Source: Paludibacteraceae bacterium (lineage in GTDB: Bacteria; Bacteroidota; Bacteroidia; Bacteroidales; Paludibacteraceae). Taken from it: 64,000 nt of DNA. Shown here piece after piece: positions 27,877 to 36,024 of this stretch; position 1 is the stretch's first letter; every line of letters starts with the position of its first letter. The stretch covers positions 48,272 to 112,271 of the forward strand of contig JAKSKV010000006.1 in NCBI GenBank assembly GCA_024401555.1, written 5' to 3'. The translations under genes were made by a program, and so were the position numbers. The notes below the pieces were generated by a model that did not search any database, was not told the origin of the DNA, and worked only from the letters and a program-made list of their open reading frames with translations.

Positions 27877-28587
27877 TTAATTTCTTCTTGAACCCAAGAT
27901 TCTGATCAAATGGAGGAAGAGGTTGATGAAGTCTAAGTATAGTTCCAAAGAACCCATCAAAGCGATTTTCATCGAGGCTTCGTTCACCTCTGAGCCATAA
28001 ACCGAGAGCATGTTTTTGATTTTTTGCGCATCGTAGGCGGTAAGTCCAACGAAGATGAGTACACCGGCGTAGCTGATAATCATAGCCAAACCGCTGCTGT
28101 GGAAGAACCAATTGGCCACAGAGGCGATGATCAGACCTATCAGAGCCATGAATAGGATCGATCCCATGCCGGAAAGGTCCTTGTTGGTGACAGTTCCGTA
28201 CAATGCCATGGCGCCGAAGGTTCCCGCTGTGACGAAGAAGGTGAGTGCCACGGATTCTGAGGTGTAAACCAGCAAAATGGAGCTAAGTGTAATGCCTGTC
28301 AAGATGGAATAGACCACAAACATGATGCCCGCCGCTGTGAATGAAATCTTGTTGATGGCTGCTGATAATCCAATTACCAGTGCGAATTGTGCGATGCAAA
28401 GGCCGATCAAGGCAGCACCAGAGCCGAAAATCATACCCAAAATCGTTGGTGAGTTGGCTACGTAGTAAGCGGTAAGTCCGGTGACTACCAATGCCAAAGC
28501 CATCCATGCGTACACGTTCTTAAAGAGGGTACGTTGTGCCGATGCCACATCGAATTGTTCTTGCGAAGTTTCAATAAAATTTCCCAT
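27877..28587 (-). CDS. Bax inhibitor-1/YccA family membrane protein
   Basis: 236 residues with seven hydrophobic segments and the family signature GVLIFVGLTAYDAQKIKNM near the end of the sixth, followed by ALMGSLELYLDFINLFLHLIRILGSRRN. Members are pH-sensitive calcium-leak channels or partners of FtsH, depending on species. Thirteen bases after argF' on the same strand, so probably cotranscribed. Confidence 0.93.
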   Translation of the reverse strand: MGNFIETSQEQFDVASAQRTLFKNVYAWMALALVVTGLTAYYVANSPTILGMIFGSGAALIGLCIAQFALVIGLSAAINKISFTAAGIMFVVYSILTGITLSSILLVYTSESVALTFFVTAGTFGAMALYGTVTNKDLSGMGSILFMALIGLIIASVANWFFHSSGLAMIISYAGVLIFVGLTAYDAQKIKNMLSVYGSEVNEASMKIALMGSLELYLDFINLFLHLIRILGSRRN

Positions 28588-28600
28588 AATCTAAATAGTT

Positions 28601-29554
28601 TTAAAGTTTTTCCAAAATACGTTTGATGACGGTCTCTGCTGAAATCTCACGGTTGGCAGCCTCTGGGATGACCAAGGATTGAGGACTCTCGATCACATCA
28701 TCTGTTACAATCATGTTGCGGCGTACTGGCAAGCAGTGCATGAAGTAGGCGTTGTCGGTGAGCGCCATCTTCTCTGTGCTTACGGTCCATGACATATCTT
28801 TGCTCAAAATCTGACCGTAGTTAGGGTCTTGGTAAGCTGACCAGTTCTTCGCGTAAACGAAGTCGGCTCCCTCCAATGCCTTGTCTTGGTCGTACTCCAC
28901 CTTGGCGCCGCGTACGAATTTATCGCATAACTCGTATCCCTTAGGGTGGGTGATGACGAAGTCCACATTGGCTTCGTTCATAAAGTCGGCGAATGAGTTA
29001 GGAACCGCCTGCGGAAGGGCACGTGGGTGGGGAGCCCAGGTCAAAACTACCTTTGGACGCTCCTTCTTCTTGTACTCTTCGATGGTGATCAAGTCTGCGA
29101 AGGCTTGAAGCGGGTGTGCGGTGGCAGACTCCATGCTGAATACGGGCTTGCCTGAGTATTTGATGAATTGATTCAAGATAGTTTCTTGATAATCAAATTC
29201 TTTGTTCTGAAAGTTGGCGAATGAACGGACACCGATCACGTCGCAGAAAGATGCCATAACTGGGATGGCTTCGAGCAAGTGCTCCGACTTGTCGCCATCC
29301 ATGACAACGCCACGCTCTGTCTCCAATTTCCAAGCGCCTTGGTTCACGTCCAATACCATGGTGTTCATACCCAAGTTCATACCAGCCTTTTGTGTGCTGA
29401 GGCGGGTACGGAGGCTGTTGTTAAAGAAAACGCAAAGAAGCGTTTTGTTCTCGCCTAAGTGTTTGTAGGCATATCTGTTTTTCTTGATCTCCAGTGCCTC
29501 TTGTACGGCCTTGTTCAAATCACCCAAATCTTGGGCCATCAATAATTTTCTCAT
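28601..29554 (-). CDS. argF': N-succinylornithine carbamoyltransferase
   Basis: Bacteroidota arginine pathway enzyme that carbamoylates N-succinyl-ornithine. 317 residues; carbamoyl-phosphate site SLRTRLSTQKAG, the typical FYAKNW-type FVYAKNWSAY, and FMHCLPVRRNMIVTDDVIE. Closely parallel in layout to the Bacteroides fragilis enzyme. The specificity position that is Pro90 in B. fragilis and Glu92 in the N-acetylornithine enzyme of Xanthomonas is Ser90 here (GDKSEHLLEA, codon at 29285-29287). Ser at this site is known to support succinylornithine in the Xanthomonas mutant. Confidence 0.95.
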   Translation of the reverse strand: MRKLLMAQDLGDLNKAVQEALEIKKNRYAYKHLGENKTLLCVFFNNSLRTRLSTQKAGMNLGMNTMVLDVNQGAWKLETERGVVMDGDKSEHLLEAIPVMASFCDVIGVRSFANFQNKEFDYQETILNQFIKYSGKPVFSMESATAHPLQAFADLITIEEYKKKERPKVVLTWAPHPRALPQAVPNSFADFMNEANVDFVITHPKGYELCDKFVRGAKVEYDQDKALEGADFVYAKNWSAYQDPNYGQILSKDMSWTVSTEKMALTDNAYFMHCLPVRRNMIVTDDVIESPQSLVIPEAANREISAETVIKRILEKL

Positions 29555-29695
29555 CTCTATTTTGTAATTAATTTCTACGAATCTAATATACGCGAAATTA
29601 TAAAAATTGCGTGATTTTGTACCGAATAGTTTCGTTCAGTTGTAAAAAACCGTTAAAGAGAGATAGGTTATATATGTGGGATGGTGATTATAAGG

Positions 29696-29769
29696 GACGA
29701 AATCAATAGGCGAAATCAAAGGGGGTGGATCCCAAAGGACGAAATCAAAAGGGCGAATTCAATTCGCCC
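29696..29769. repeat. Degenerate GGACGAAATCAA repeats ending in a GTAG-type palindrome
   Basis: Four copies of a unit near GGACGAAATCAA (about 29696-29707, 29708-29719, 29737-29749 and 29750-29762, the last merging with the palindrome GGGCGAATT-C-AATTCGCCC at 29751-29769). On the minus strand the palindrome is preceded by GTAG. It supplies the stop codon of the lipoprotein at 29759. Confidence 0.65.
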
Positions 29770-30211
29770 CTACCTCTGTGAAGGGATGCGCTTTGGCGTA
29801 CTCGTAGAAGTTCTCATTGATTACGTACCGTAATTTTAGGTAATGATCTTTTGTCTCAATCGTGTCGTATGAGGAACGTATTGATATGTTGTATTGATTA
29901 TCCGAATTATTACAGTCGAACTTTATTGTGTCATCTATGATTACATAAACCATCCCGCTAAATGGTTCAATGAAGGATTCCCTGATGATGCTGTCTTGAT
30001 ATGGTATTTTAAAGAATGTTCCCTCTTCGTTTTCCCAATGTTTGCTTTGAATGGTGATGGAATGGTTAATGTCATTTCTGATGACAAAATCAGTGGTTGG
30101 TCTCTCTTCTGAATCATCTAAAAAATCAATCTCAGTGTGTTTCTTACAGCTGAAAAGAGCGAGACTTGTAAATAATAGCCAGATGAATGGCTTTGATTTT
30201 AACTTTTTCAT
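29759..30211 (-). CDS. Small lipoprotein, paralogue of the one at 32041
   Basis: 150 residues with lipoprotein signal (LALFSC, Cys22) and a mature part with an immunoglobulin- or beta-rich appearance (TTDFVIRNDINHSITIQS...). Similar in opening (NDINHSITI versus NNSLHDVKM) and overall plan to the lipoprotein at 32041-32487. AT-rich relative to the core genes. The last codons (EVGAN and stop) are read from a palindromic repeat, so the natural C-terminus may have been altered. Five bases after the HELTH lipoprotein gene on the same strand. Confidence 0.75.
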   Translation of the reverse strand: MKKLKSKPFIWLLFTSLALFSCKKHTEIDFLDDSEERPTTDFVIRNDINHSITIQSKHWENEEGTFFKIPYQDSIIRESFIEPFSGMVYVIIDDTIKFDCNNSDNQYNISIRSSYDTIETKDHYLKLRYVINENFYEYAKAHPFTEVGAN

Positions 30212-30216
30212 TGGAT

Positions 30217-31839
30217 TTATTTGTAGAAACTATTAAATTGTTCAAAGTAGTCGTTGATTGATTGTTTTGAAACATTGGAAGGAGAAAGAGATATAACTAA
30301 ATTCTGAAAGTCAGAAACGGAAAATATCTCGTTCATAGAACGTTCGAACAGATATAATCTATAGCCTTGTATTTGATCGTTAAGGGGTTTGCTTCTTGTG
30401 GCTTGGTTAACCTCATCAAGCATATCAATCATAAGTGGGCTATACTTTATATTTCTATTGAATGCTTTATTTGGTTTGTTGTAGGGCCAATCTTGGCATT
30501 CCATGAAAGACAAGAGGTGTTCGTAGTTACTATTTGTTTCTCTGTTAATCTGCTTGTATTCGTCTTGTGTCAGTACCCATTGTCCAGCTAGTGCAAGTGC
30601 TTCTCGTACAAGTATGTCTGTCTTTACATAGTCAGTGAATCCGACGAAGAAACAATGGGAAGCATGTGTCAATTCGTGGGTCATCGTACTAAAAATGCTA
30701 CTACCTACTTTGTATGAGCCATTGTTGTCTAGACCATATATTTTGATTGAAGATAAAATGTCTTTGAAAAACTCAAGTGTGACATAATCTGTTGATCCAT
30801 TAGGTCCGTCTGTGTCTTTACTGTTATAATTAACTTTTAAAGATTCGCTAGGTCGAATTAATCCGCAAACATCCCCATAGTAATACTTGTACAATGCTCG
30901 GTGAATAGCCGAGATATGAAGTGATTTGGGAGTCCCTGTGCCGATTTTCAGATTCCACGCCGATTTTTGATCAGGCCCATGGTAGAAGGATTGAACTCCA
31001 CCATCGCGTATGTCCCACATGTCACGCTCCCATTCTATGCTATATTCGACGCTGGTGTTTTTGTTGCTAAATGATACATAACCATTCTTGTCGGTGTAGT
31101 GATAAGCTTTCATGAAGGCAAAGTAACGGATGCGTACCTTGACACCTTGCAACGGAATGTATTTGTTCAAAAGATCGTCGTACGCCATGATGGTTGCAGA
31201 TGGTGTCCATTTAGATTGAAGGGTTTGCCGGCTTATATAGCCTGTTTGAATAGCCGATTCCGTCACCAAGTCTTTCCATGTGATGGAGATTCTTGATCGG
31301 AGGGTACTGCTATTTCCTATTGATAGTTCCTCCGACTCCAAATCATCGTCTAAGATGTATAGATCCTCCAATTTTTCATACTGAATATTGAATGATTCCA
31401 GATTGTACGAAACGGGAACTACAGTATATTGCCATGTTATAGCTTCTGCAGGAAGTGATGGATCGTGATAGTAGTCTCCTTCAGAAACTTCGTAATCAAG
31501 AGGATACGAGGTGAAATCTAGTGTTTTGTCAGCCACTAAACGATTGTATTCTGCGGTGTCGGCAGGAAGAAACCTAACATAGTAGTGGGTGGCAGAAAGC
31601 GAAACTCCGCTTCTTAATTGGGCCCGGTATGTCAGTGAATCAGCAGCACGCTGCATATTCCGCAATAAAAGAGGACTATCAATTTTTTTCCCGATTTGTA
31701 TTGCCGTTGTCGTTTTGGGTACGCTTTGAAGAGTTGTGTCGTTGAGAATATCTTCTTTCTTGCACGAAGAGAATATAACGGCTGAAAACAATACGATTAT
31801 GCAAACTACCTTCTGACTAAAAAAACTCGAAAATTTCAT
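30217..31839 (-). CDS. Putative metallopeptidase lipoprotein (HELTH motif)
   Basis: 540 residues with lipoprotein signal (VIFSSC, Cys26). THELTHASH gives HExxH at 388-392; Glu413 in VREALALAGQW is a plausible third ligand in a gluzincin-like arrangement. A segment around 228-275 (VKVRIRYFAFMKAYHYTDKNGYVSFS) looks like a carboxypeptidase-regulatory or prealbumin-like beta domain. AT-rich. No family was recognised beyond the HExxH site; secretion by lipidation suggests surface exposure. Confidence 0.75.
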   Translation of the reverse strand: MKFSSFFSQKVVCIIVLFSAVIFSSCKKEDILNDTTLQSVPKTTTAIQIGKKIDSPLLLRNMQRAADSLTYRAQLRSGVSLSATHYYVRFLPADTAEYNRLVADKTLDFTSYPLDYEVSEGDYYHDPSLPAEAITWQYTVVPVSYNLESFNIQYEKLEDLYILDDDLESEELSIGNSSTLRSRISITWKDLVTESAIQTGYISRQTLQSKWTPSATIMAYDDLLNKYIPLQGVKVRIRYFAFMKAYHYTDKNGYVSFSNKNTSVEYSIEWERDMWDIRDGGVQSFYHGPDQKSAWNLKIGTGTPKSLHISAIHRALYKYYYGDVCGLIRPSESLKVNYNSKDTDGPNGSTDYVTLEFFKDILSSIKIYGLDNNGSYKVGSSIFSTMTHELTHASHCFFVGFTDYVKTDILVREALALAGQWVLTQDEYKQINRETNSNYEHLLSFMECQDWPYNKPNKAFNRNIKYSPLMIDMLDEVNQATRSKPLNDQIQGYRLYLFERSMNEIFSVSDFQNLVISLSPSNVSKQSINDYFEQFNSFYK

Positions 31840-31887
31840 AATGCAAATAGATTAAACAAAGTGTAATAAATTGTTTAAAAGCAATTG

Positions 31888-31918
31888 CAAAGATAATCGT
31901 ATAATTGATATGTGCAAA
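31888..31918 (-). promoter_or_regulatory. Promoter of the HELTH lipoprotein operon
   Basis: Minus strand TTTG (31918-31915), 19-base spacer, TATCTTTG (31895-31888): full consensus. Start codon lies about 48 bases downstream. Confidence 0.75.
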
Positions 31919-32020
31919 TGTATTTTGAATAATTTTTTAAACTATCAATGTCGCATGGCTGATAGTTTCATCCTTATCTAGAATTTCAAGAAGGGAGAAT
32001 TATATGTACAAACTCGGATA

Positions 32021-32039
32021 AGGCGAATTCAATTCGCCT
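32021..32039. repeat. GTAG-type palindrome after the lipoprotein gene
   Basis: AGGCGAATT-C-AATTCGCCT, nearly the same core as at 29751-29769 and in the same relation to the related lipoprotein gene: directly after its stop codon on the minus strand. Confidence 0.7.
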
Positions 32040-32040
32040 A

Positions 32041-32487
32041 CTATTGCTCTGCCTCCTCCTTGATTTTAAGCCAGTAATTGTAATCTGCCTCTTCGAGCGA
32101 GTAGGTGGATTGGAAGTAGTTGTTTTGAATAAACTTTCTGTCGTAGGCCAAAGGGTTGGTGATGTCTTTCCGCCAGTCTGTGTAGGCGTGGAGCGGTACC
32201 CACTCCTCACCGTCATAGGCGATGTAAAGTTTCCCGATGAACGGAGCCGCCAAAACCTCTCCTCTGCCGTAGGAACGGAAGGTGACGGTGTCGTCTTGCG
32301 CCAAATCTATCTCCACAGGATTCCCTTCGAGGGGTGTGAGATGCATTTTCACATCGTGTAGGCTGTTGTTGATGATGAGGAAATCTTCTGTGTAAACCTC
32401 TCCACTGATATCGACGTCGTCCAAATTATTCTTAACGCAACTGAGGGTTAGCAGAGAGACGACAAAGACGAATAATATTTTTTTCAT
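32041..32487 (-). CDS. Small lipoprotein, paralogue of the one at 29759
   Basis: 148 residues from ATG 32487 (MKKILFVFVVSLLTLSC, Cys17 lipid site). The frame is open to 32541, but a TATTTTTG element (32518-32511, minus) lies inside that extension, so the start is at 32487. The mature part (DFLIINNSLHDVKMHLTPLEG...) is beta-rich and matches the plan of the 29759 protein. No known family. Followed by a GTAG-type palindrome. Confidence 0.8.
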   Translation of the reverse strand: MKKILFVFVVSLLTLSCVKNNLDDVDISGEVYTEDFLIINNSLHDVKMHLTPLEGNPVEIDLAQDDTVTFRSYGRGEVLAAPFIGKLYIAYDGEEWVPLHAYTDWRKDITNPLAYDRKFIQNNYFQSTYSLEEADYNYWLKIKEEAEQ

Positions 32488-32527
32488 AAGGATCATAGAA
32501 CTATTTTTTGCAAAAATAGAAAAGAAA

Positions 32528-32555
32528 TGGAGACGTACCATAGTAGTACGCCTCC
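32528..32555. terminator. Terminator hairpin after the secreted hydrolase
   Basis: TGGAG-A-CGTAC, loop, GTACG-C-CTCCA with T-rich flanks on both sides; lies after the hydrolase stop (32587) on the minus strand. Confidence 0.6.
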
Positions 32556-32586
32556 ATTTTTAGGATGATATCGAAAGGGGAGGGGA

Positions 32587-33585
32587 TTATTTCTCTACCC
32601 AGTTCTCCCAGTTCTTCCATTTTCCGCTCCACTTACCTTGCGCACCTACGATGTTTCCGCTAACGAATTCACCGCTTGGTGTCGTGAAGGCATCCTTTCT
32701 TTGTGCCTCGCGGCCGATGTGCCAACGCATCCATGCGCAAGTGGCAGCCATACCCGTCCAAGGACCGGAACCGTGGCCGTAACCACCCTCTCCAGTGTTC
32801 GGACCACCGGTCAACATCACCAAACAGGCAGGACATGATACGCCATTGTTGTTGTAGTCAGCCTCTGCGTTAGGACGCTCCATTCCAGCCTCTCCATAGA
32901 CGATGGCGATGGATTTTCCCTCTCTCATTTGTGACATGGCGGTGTGGCCCAAGTCACCACTGTTGTTCAAACATGCGGTATATACACGCTTGTCTTTCAA
33001 CCACGCTTGCTCAGACTCTAGTCCTCCCATGGAGTGGCCTGCGCAACCGATTCTGTCCATGATCAACTTTCCTGACATTGGTCCGTCGGCAGCGTTGTTC
33101 TTCTCCTCCAACCAATTGATGGCCGCGATGGCGGAGAGGCCGTCGCCTGGAGACTCCTTCAACTCCAATACCACGAAACCGTGGGAAACCAAACGCTTGA
33201 TCATATTAGGATAGTTTCCTGGCTTTTCGCCTCCACCGGGACCCCAGATGATGACGCCGTGCTTCACATTAGGATCGTTGGACATTTGGGAAGGGTAGTT
33301 CAACCAGCATGCGCCGTTCGGACCGACATTCTTCATGGTGGTCACTTGGCATTGACCGTCATAGTTCGGATTATCGCCGGATAGGAACACCTTGAGGGTT
33401 TGTTCCTCTTGCTGTTGTCCTCCTTGTTGATTGTCGTCCTCTACGAAATCTACCTTCTCAACCTCGGATGTTTTGTAAAAAACCTCGCTTCCATCGGTTT
33501 TTAGGACACGCATTTTATAGTTGGATTGTGCATATATCCCCATAGAGAACAATGCGGTAGCTGCAAATAAAAATATCTTTTTCAT
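32587..33585 (-). CDS. Secreted alpha/beta hydrolase
   Basis: 332 residues with signal peptide (ending GIYAQ). Residues 21-50 (YKMRVLKTDGSEVFYKTSEVEKVDFVE) form a small N-terminal domain common in exported Prevotella/Bacteroidales proteins, then an acidic Gln-rich linker, then an alpha/beta hydrolase with oxyanion region GPGGG (116-120) and nucleophile elbow GHSMGG (Ser185). Esterase- or dienelactone/PET-hydrolase-like; substrate unknown. Its start overlaps the stop of the upstream T9SS-tail gene by one base (TAATG), so the two are coupled. Confidence 0.85.
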   Translation of the reverse strand: MKKIFLFAATALFSMGIYAQSNYKMRVLKTDGSEVFYKTSEVEKVDFVEDDNQQGGQQQEEQTLKVFLSGDNPNYDGQCQVTTMKNVGPNGACWLNYPSQMSNDPNVKHGVIIWGPGGGEKPGNYPNMIKRLVSHGFVVLELKESPGDGLSAIAAINWLEEKNNAADGPMSGKLIMDRIGCAGHSMGGLESEQAWLKDKRVYTACLNNSGDLGHTAMSQMREGKSIAIVYGEAGMERPNAEADYNNNGVSCPACLVMLTGGPNTGEGGYGHGSGPWTGMAATCAWMRWHIGREAQRKDAFTTPSGEFVSGNIVGAQGKWSGKWKNWENWVEK

Positions 33586-34076
33586 TACTTAATTACTTTA
33601 ATGGTGGTGTTACTTAATTTGATTAGATAAACGCCTTGTGGCTGGTTAGAGAGGTTGATCTCCAAAGATCCCTCCGCTGATGTTTTATACTCCTTGATGA
33701 GCTGTCCGTTTACGCCGAAGAGTGCAACTGGCATCTCTGGTCGTGCATTGATCATTTGGATACCCTCTTCTGTCGTGAAAATGAAGGGCATCACCTCGGT
33801 CTCATCATTTACTTGGGTTGGGCTCGATTCAGCGAAGTAATACTTCACAACGGATGCCAAGGGGAATTGTGCGCTTGCCTTGGTGCTCTCCACCAGCAAG
33901 TTGCCATCCCGGAAGGCGATCACGGGTTTATCCCCCAGATCATAGGAACTCTTTTCTGACGCTACTGCTCCTTGAGGAACTTGCTCCACGATCAGCACCT
34001 CGGCGGAGGCCGTCGTGATGGATGCTAAAAGAGCCAGTGAAGAGAGCGTGCTTTTCCTTGAAAAATTCGTCTTCAT
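33585..34076 (-). CDS. Secreted protein with T9SS type A sorting tail
   Basis: 163 residues: signal peptide (about 1-25), a small middle part including FPLASVVKYYFAE, and a C-terminal domain (about 108-163) with the type A sorting pattern: GVNGQLIKEYKTSAEG, LSNQPQGVYLIKLSN and final Lys-rich KVIK. The T9SS exports such proteins and attaches or releases them at the surface. Overlaps the hydrolase gene by one base. Translation could be limited by the structured 5' leader (34096-34170). Confidence 0.8.
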   Translation of the reverse strand: MKTNFSRKSTLSSLALLASITTASAEVLIVEQVPQGAVASEKSSYDLGDKPVIAFRDGNLLVESTKASAQFPLASVVKYYFAESSPTQVNDETEVMPFIFTTEEGIQMINARPEMPVALFGVNGQLIKEYKTSAEGSLEINLSNQPQGVYLIKLSNTTIKVIK

Positions 34077-34242
34077 ATTGTTATAATGGTTTAAAATGTA
34101 AGGTTACATGTTTCAATGGTCGGCGTCTATGGCGCCATTTCCTTTTTGTGTTCCTTCGTCGCTTCGAAGGATTTTTAGTGTAATGGTTTGACAATAATGT
34201 TTTTATAGATGTCAGTTTTTGTTTTTGTTCGGAGCAAATATA
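34077..34242 (-). promoter_or_regulatory. Promoter element and structured leader of the T9SS-tail gene
   Basis: TATATTTG (34242-34235, minus) gives a leader of about 150 nt containing three hairpins: CCTTCG/CGAAGG (34153-34170), GGCG/CGCC (34122-34136) and ATGTAA/TTACAT (34096-34109). This and the repeat at 34341 account for most of the 336 bases between genes. Confidence 0.45.
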
Positions 34243-34340
34243 GATAGATTTGTCTTCTTATAAAAGCCTTTTTCTTGTAAAAGGTCATTTTGCCTTTTTT
34301 TTCGTGTATTTTGTTGAAAAAATCCAAATGGTGGTTGAGA

Positions 34341-34391
34341 AATAGCATTCCCCGAATCCCTGCGTAAATTGCGGTGGATTCGGGGAAAATA
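34341..34391. repeat. Direct repeat copy A (hairpin) after the AAA ATPase gene
   Basis: 51 bases with stem TTCCCCGAATCC/GGATTCGGGGAA; repeated with a one-base shorter C run at 35932-35981. It sits at the 3' end of the ATPase gene on the minus strand and can act as its terminator. Confidence 0.85.
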
Positions 34392-34412
34392 AGGAATTAT
34401 ATAGGTTGCCTG

Positions 34413-35795
34413 TTATTTCAGAATGGGAGGTAAAACATCTGGAAGGATCAATTGGGGGTCATCTGCCTCTCTGGAATGTAGGAACATACAGTAATAGATG
34501 GGCATGTACAAAATACCACCATCTGAATAGACTTTATTGCCGTTGTAAAAGACGATAGCACGTTTAACGTTGTGAGAGCCGTCGGAAAGGAAGCTGTCTA
34601 GTGCGCTATGGATTTTGTAATCTTTCCCTGATTTAACCTCTATAGGCAATGCTGTTAGATGGATATAGTCATCAATGATGAAGTCCACCTCACCCTTTTT
34701 TTTGTTGTCATAGTAGTGTAGTGTGAATCCGTGTGCGTGTAATTCTTGTGCAACGACTGATTCATATACAGTGCCAAGGTTAACGCTGTTTTCGTCTTGT
34801 AAAATGGCGTTGATATTTGTGCTGTAAAGGATATTCGTCAATATGCCGACATCGTTTAGGTAGAGTTTGAGCAAGTTTTTCTGCTCTGACTCAACAAGGG
34901 GGAAGCGTGGGGTGCTGATGGCTTGTACAGACAATGCAATGCCAGAGTTGATTAGATACTCAAATTCATTCGCATAGTCGGAAAATTGTTTGTGGCTTTT
35001 TGTCTCTTCTATATCCTTTACTTTGACACGTTTCTTCTTGTTTTCTAGGTTGGAAGGTATTAGATCATAGATTTTTCGAATGACAAGTTTGTGTTCGCGG
35101 TCATATTGTGATGCGTCTATGCCGTAAAGTTGGTGGATATCCTTTTGTATTTTTCTGACCAATGCGATGTTGCGTGTTTCAATAAATTTGTTGATCACTT
35201 CTGGTAAGCCACCTACAAGAAGATATGTTTTGAACTGTCTGATCATATAGTCATGTAGTGCTTCGGAAAGCGGTTCTTGACAATCAAATTTTTCTTTTGC
35301 AGCAGCTATGACTGCGGAGCCACATCCCATGGCGATTAAAAATTCTTCAAAATCAAGTGGATACATCTCTTCTATTGCAATGCTACCAAGAGGAACGGAG
35401 GGCGTTTGTGAAAGAGCGACTCCCAATTGTGATCCACTAGCGATATAGCTATAACGTCCTTCTTGATTTAAAAATTTCAACATTGTAAGAAGAGCTGGGT
35501 AACTTTGTATTTCATCCAAAAATACTAAAGTGTTCTCCTTTTTATCAAGAGATTCTCCTGCTACTGCGCTTAGCTGAAGGTAAAAATCCTCTGTGCTTTT
35601 CACCTTGGCGAAAACTTGGGCACCTTCTTTGTCCTCCTTTAGATTTAACTCCACATAGTATGGGTATAGTTTTTTCCCAATATGACGAATGAGGTAAGAT
35701 TTCCCTATTTGCCGTGCCCCGTTCACCAAGAGTATCTTGTTGGGTTGTGTTTTTAGGAACGTCTCAATCTTATCAGCGTATTTTCTGTATAACAT
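34413..35795 (-). CDS. Orphan AAA ATPase with DUF4143 C-terminal domain (accessory)
   Basis: 460 residues: P-loop LLVNGARQIGKSYLIRH (Walker A near 24-32) and LVFLDEIQSYP (Walker B), arginine-finger-type region, then a C-terminal DUF4143 domain with GEVDFIIDD and PIEVKSG, a PD-(D/E)xK nuclease-like core. This family (also called ATP-binding protein DUF4143) is widespread as isolated accessory genes of unknown role. AT-rich. Flanked by the direct repeats at 34341 and 35932, and preceded by two GGAAAAATTCC-type sites. Could be a mobile cassette. Confidence 0.88.
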   Translation of the reverse strand: MLYRKYADKIETFLKTQPNKILLVNGARQIGKSYLIRHIGKKLYPYYVELNLKEDKEGAQVFAKVKSTEDFYLQLSAVAGESLDKKENTLVFLDEIQSYPALLTMLKFLNQEGRYSYIASGSQLGVALSQTPSVPLGSIAIEEMYPLDFEEFLIAMGCGSAVIAAAKEKFDCQEPLSEALHDYMIRQFKTYLLVGGLPEVINKFIETRNIALVRKIQKDIHQLYGIDASQYDREHKLVIRKIYDLIPSNLENKKKRVKVKDIEETKSHKQFSDYANEFEYLINSGIALSVQAISTPRFPLVESEQKNLLKLYLNDVGILTNILYSTNINAILQDENSVNLGTVYESVVAQELHAHGFTLHYYDNKKKGEVDFIIDDYIHLTALPIEVKSGKDYKIHSALDSFLSDGSHNVKRAIVFYNGNKVYSDGGILYMPIYYCMFLHSREADDPQLILPDVLPPILK

Positions 35796-35836
35796 AATGT
35801 AAAAAATTATTTAGCTGTGAATCAGATATATGCTCG

Positions 35837-35889
35837 CAAATATAGGAAAAATTCCATGATTTTTATTGTGTAAAAGGGGAAAAATTCCG
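35837..35889 (-). promoter_or_regulatory. Promoter and repeated operator-like sites of the AAA ATPase
   Basis: TATATTTG (35844-35837, minus) immediately followed upstream by GGAAAAATTCC (35845-35855), then a second copy with one more A (35878-35889), 33 bases apart, about three helical turns. The near-dyad GGAAnnnTTCC suggests a dimeric repressor. Confidence 0.55.
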
Positions 35890-35931
35890 TGTTTTTGTGA
35901 TGGTAAAATGGGATTTTTTCTAGAAATTAAA

Positions 35932-35981
35932 ATAGCATTCCCCGAATCCCTGCGTAAATTGCGGTGGATTCGGGGAAAATA
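35932..35981. repeat. Direct repeat copy B (hairpin) after the FISUMP-like gene
   Basis: Same 50-base sequence as 34341-34391 apart from one fewer C. It follows the 36025 gene on the minus strand. Confidence 0.85.
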
Positions 35982-36024
35982 GTGTTGCCGTGAAGGGAAA
36001 CACAGCACTATGGTTGCTTATTCT

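Noticed and set aside
35811-36008. 65-codon minus-strand frame
   Set aside because: Runs through the direct repeat and the operator sites; no family features.
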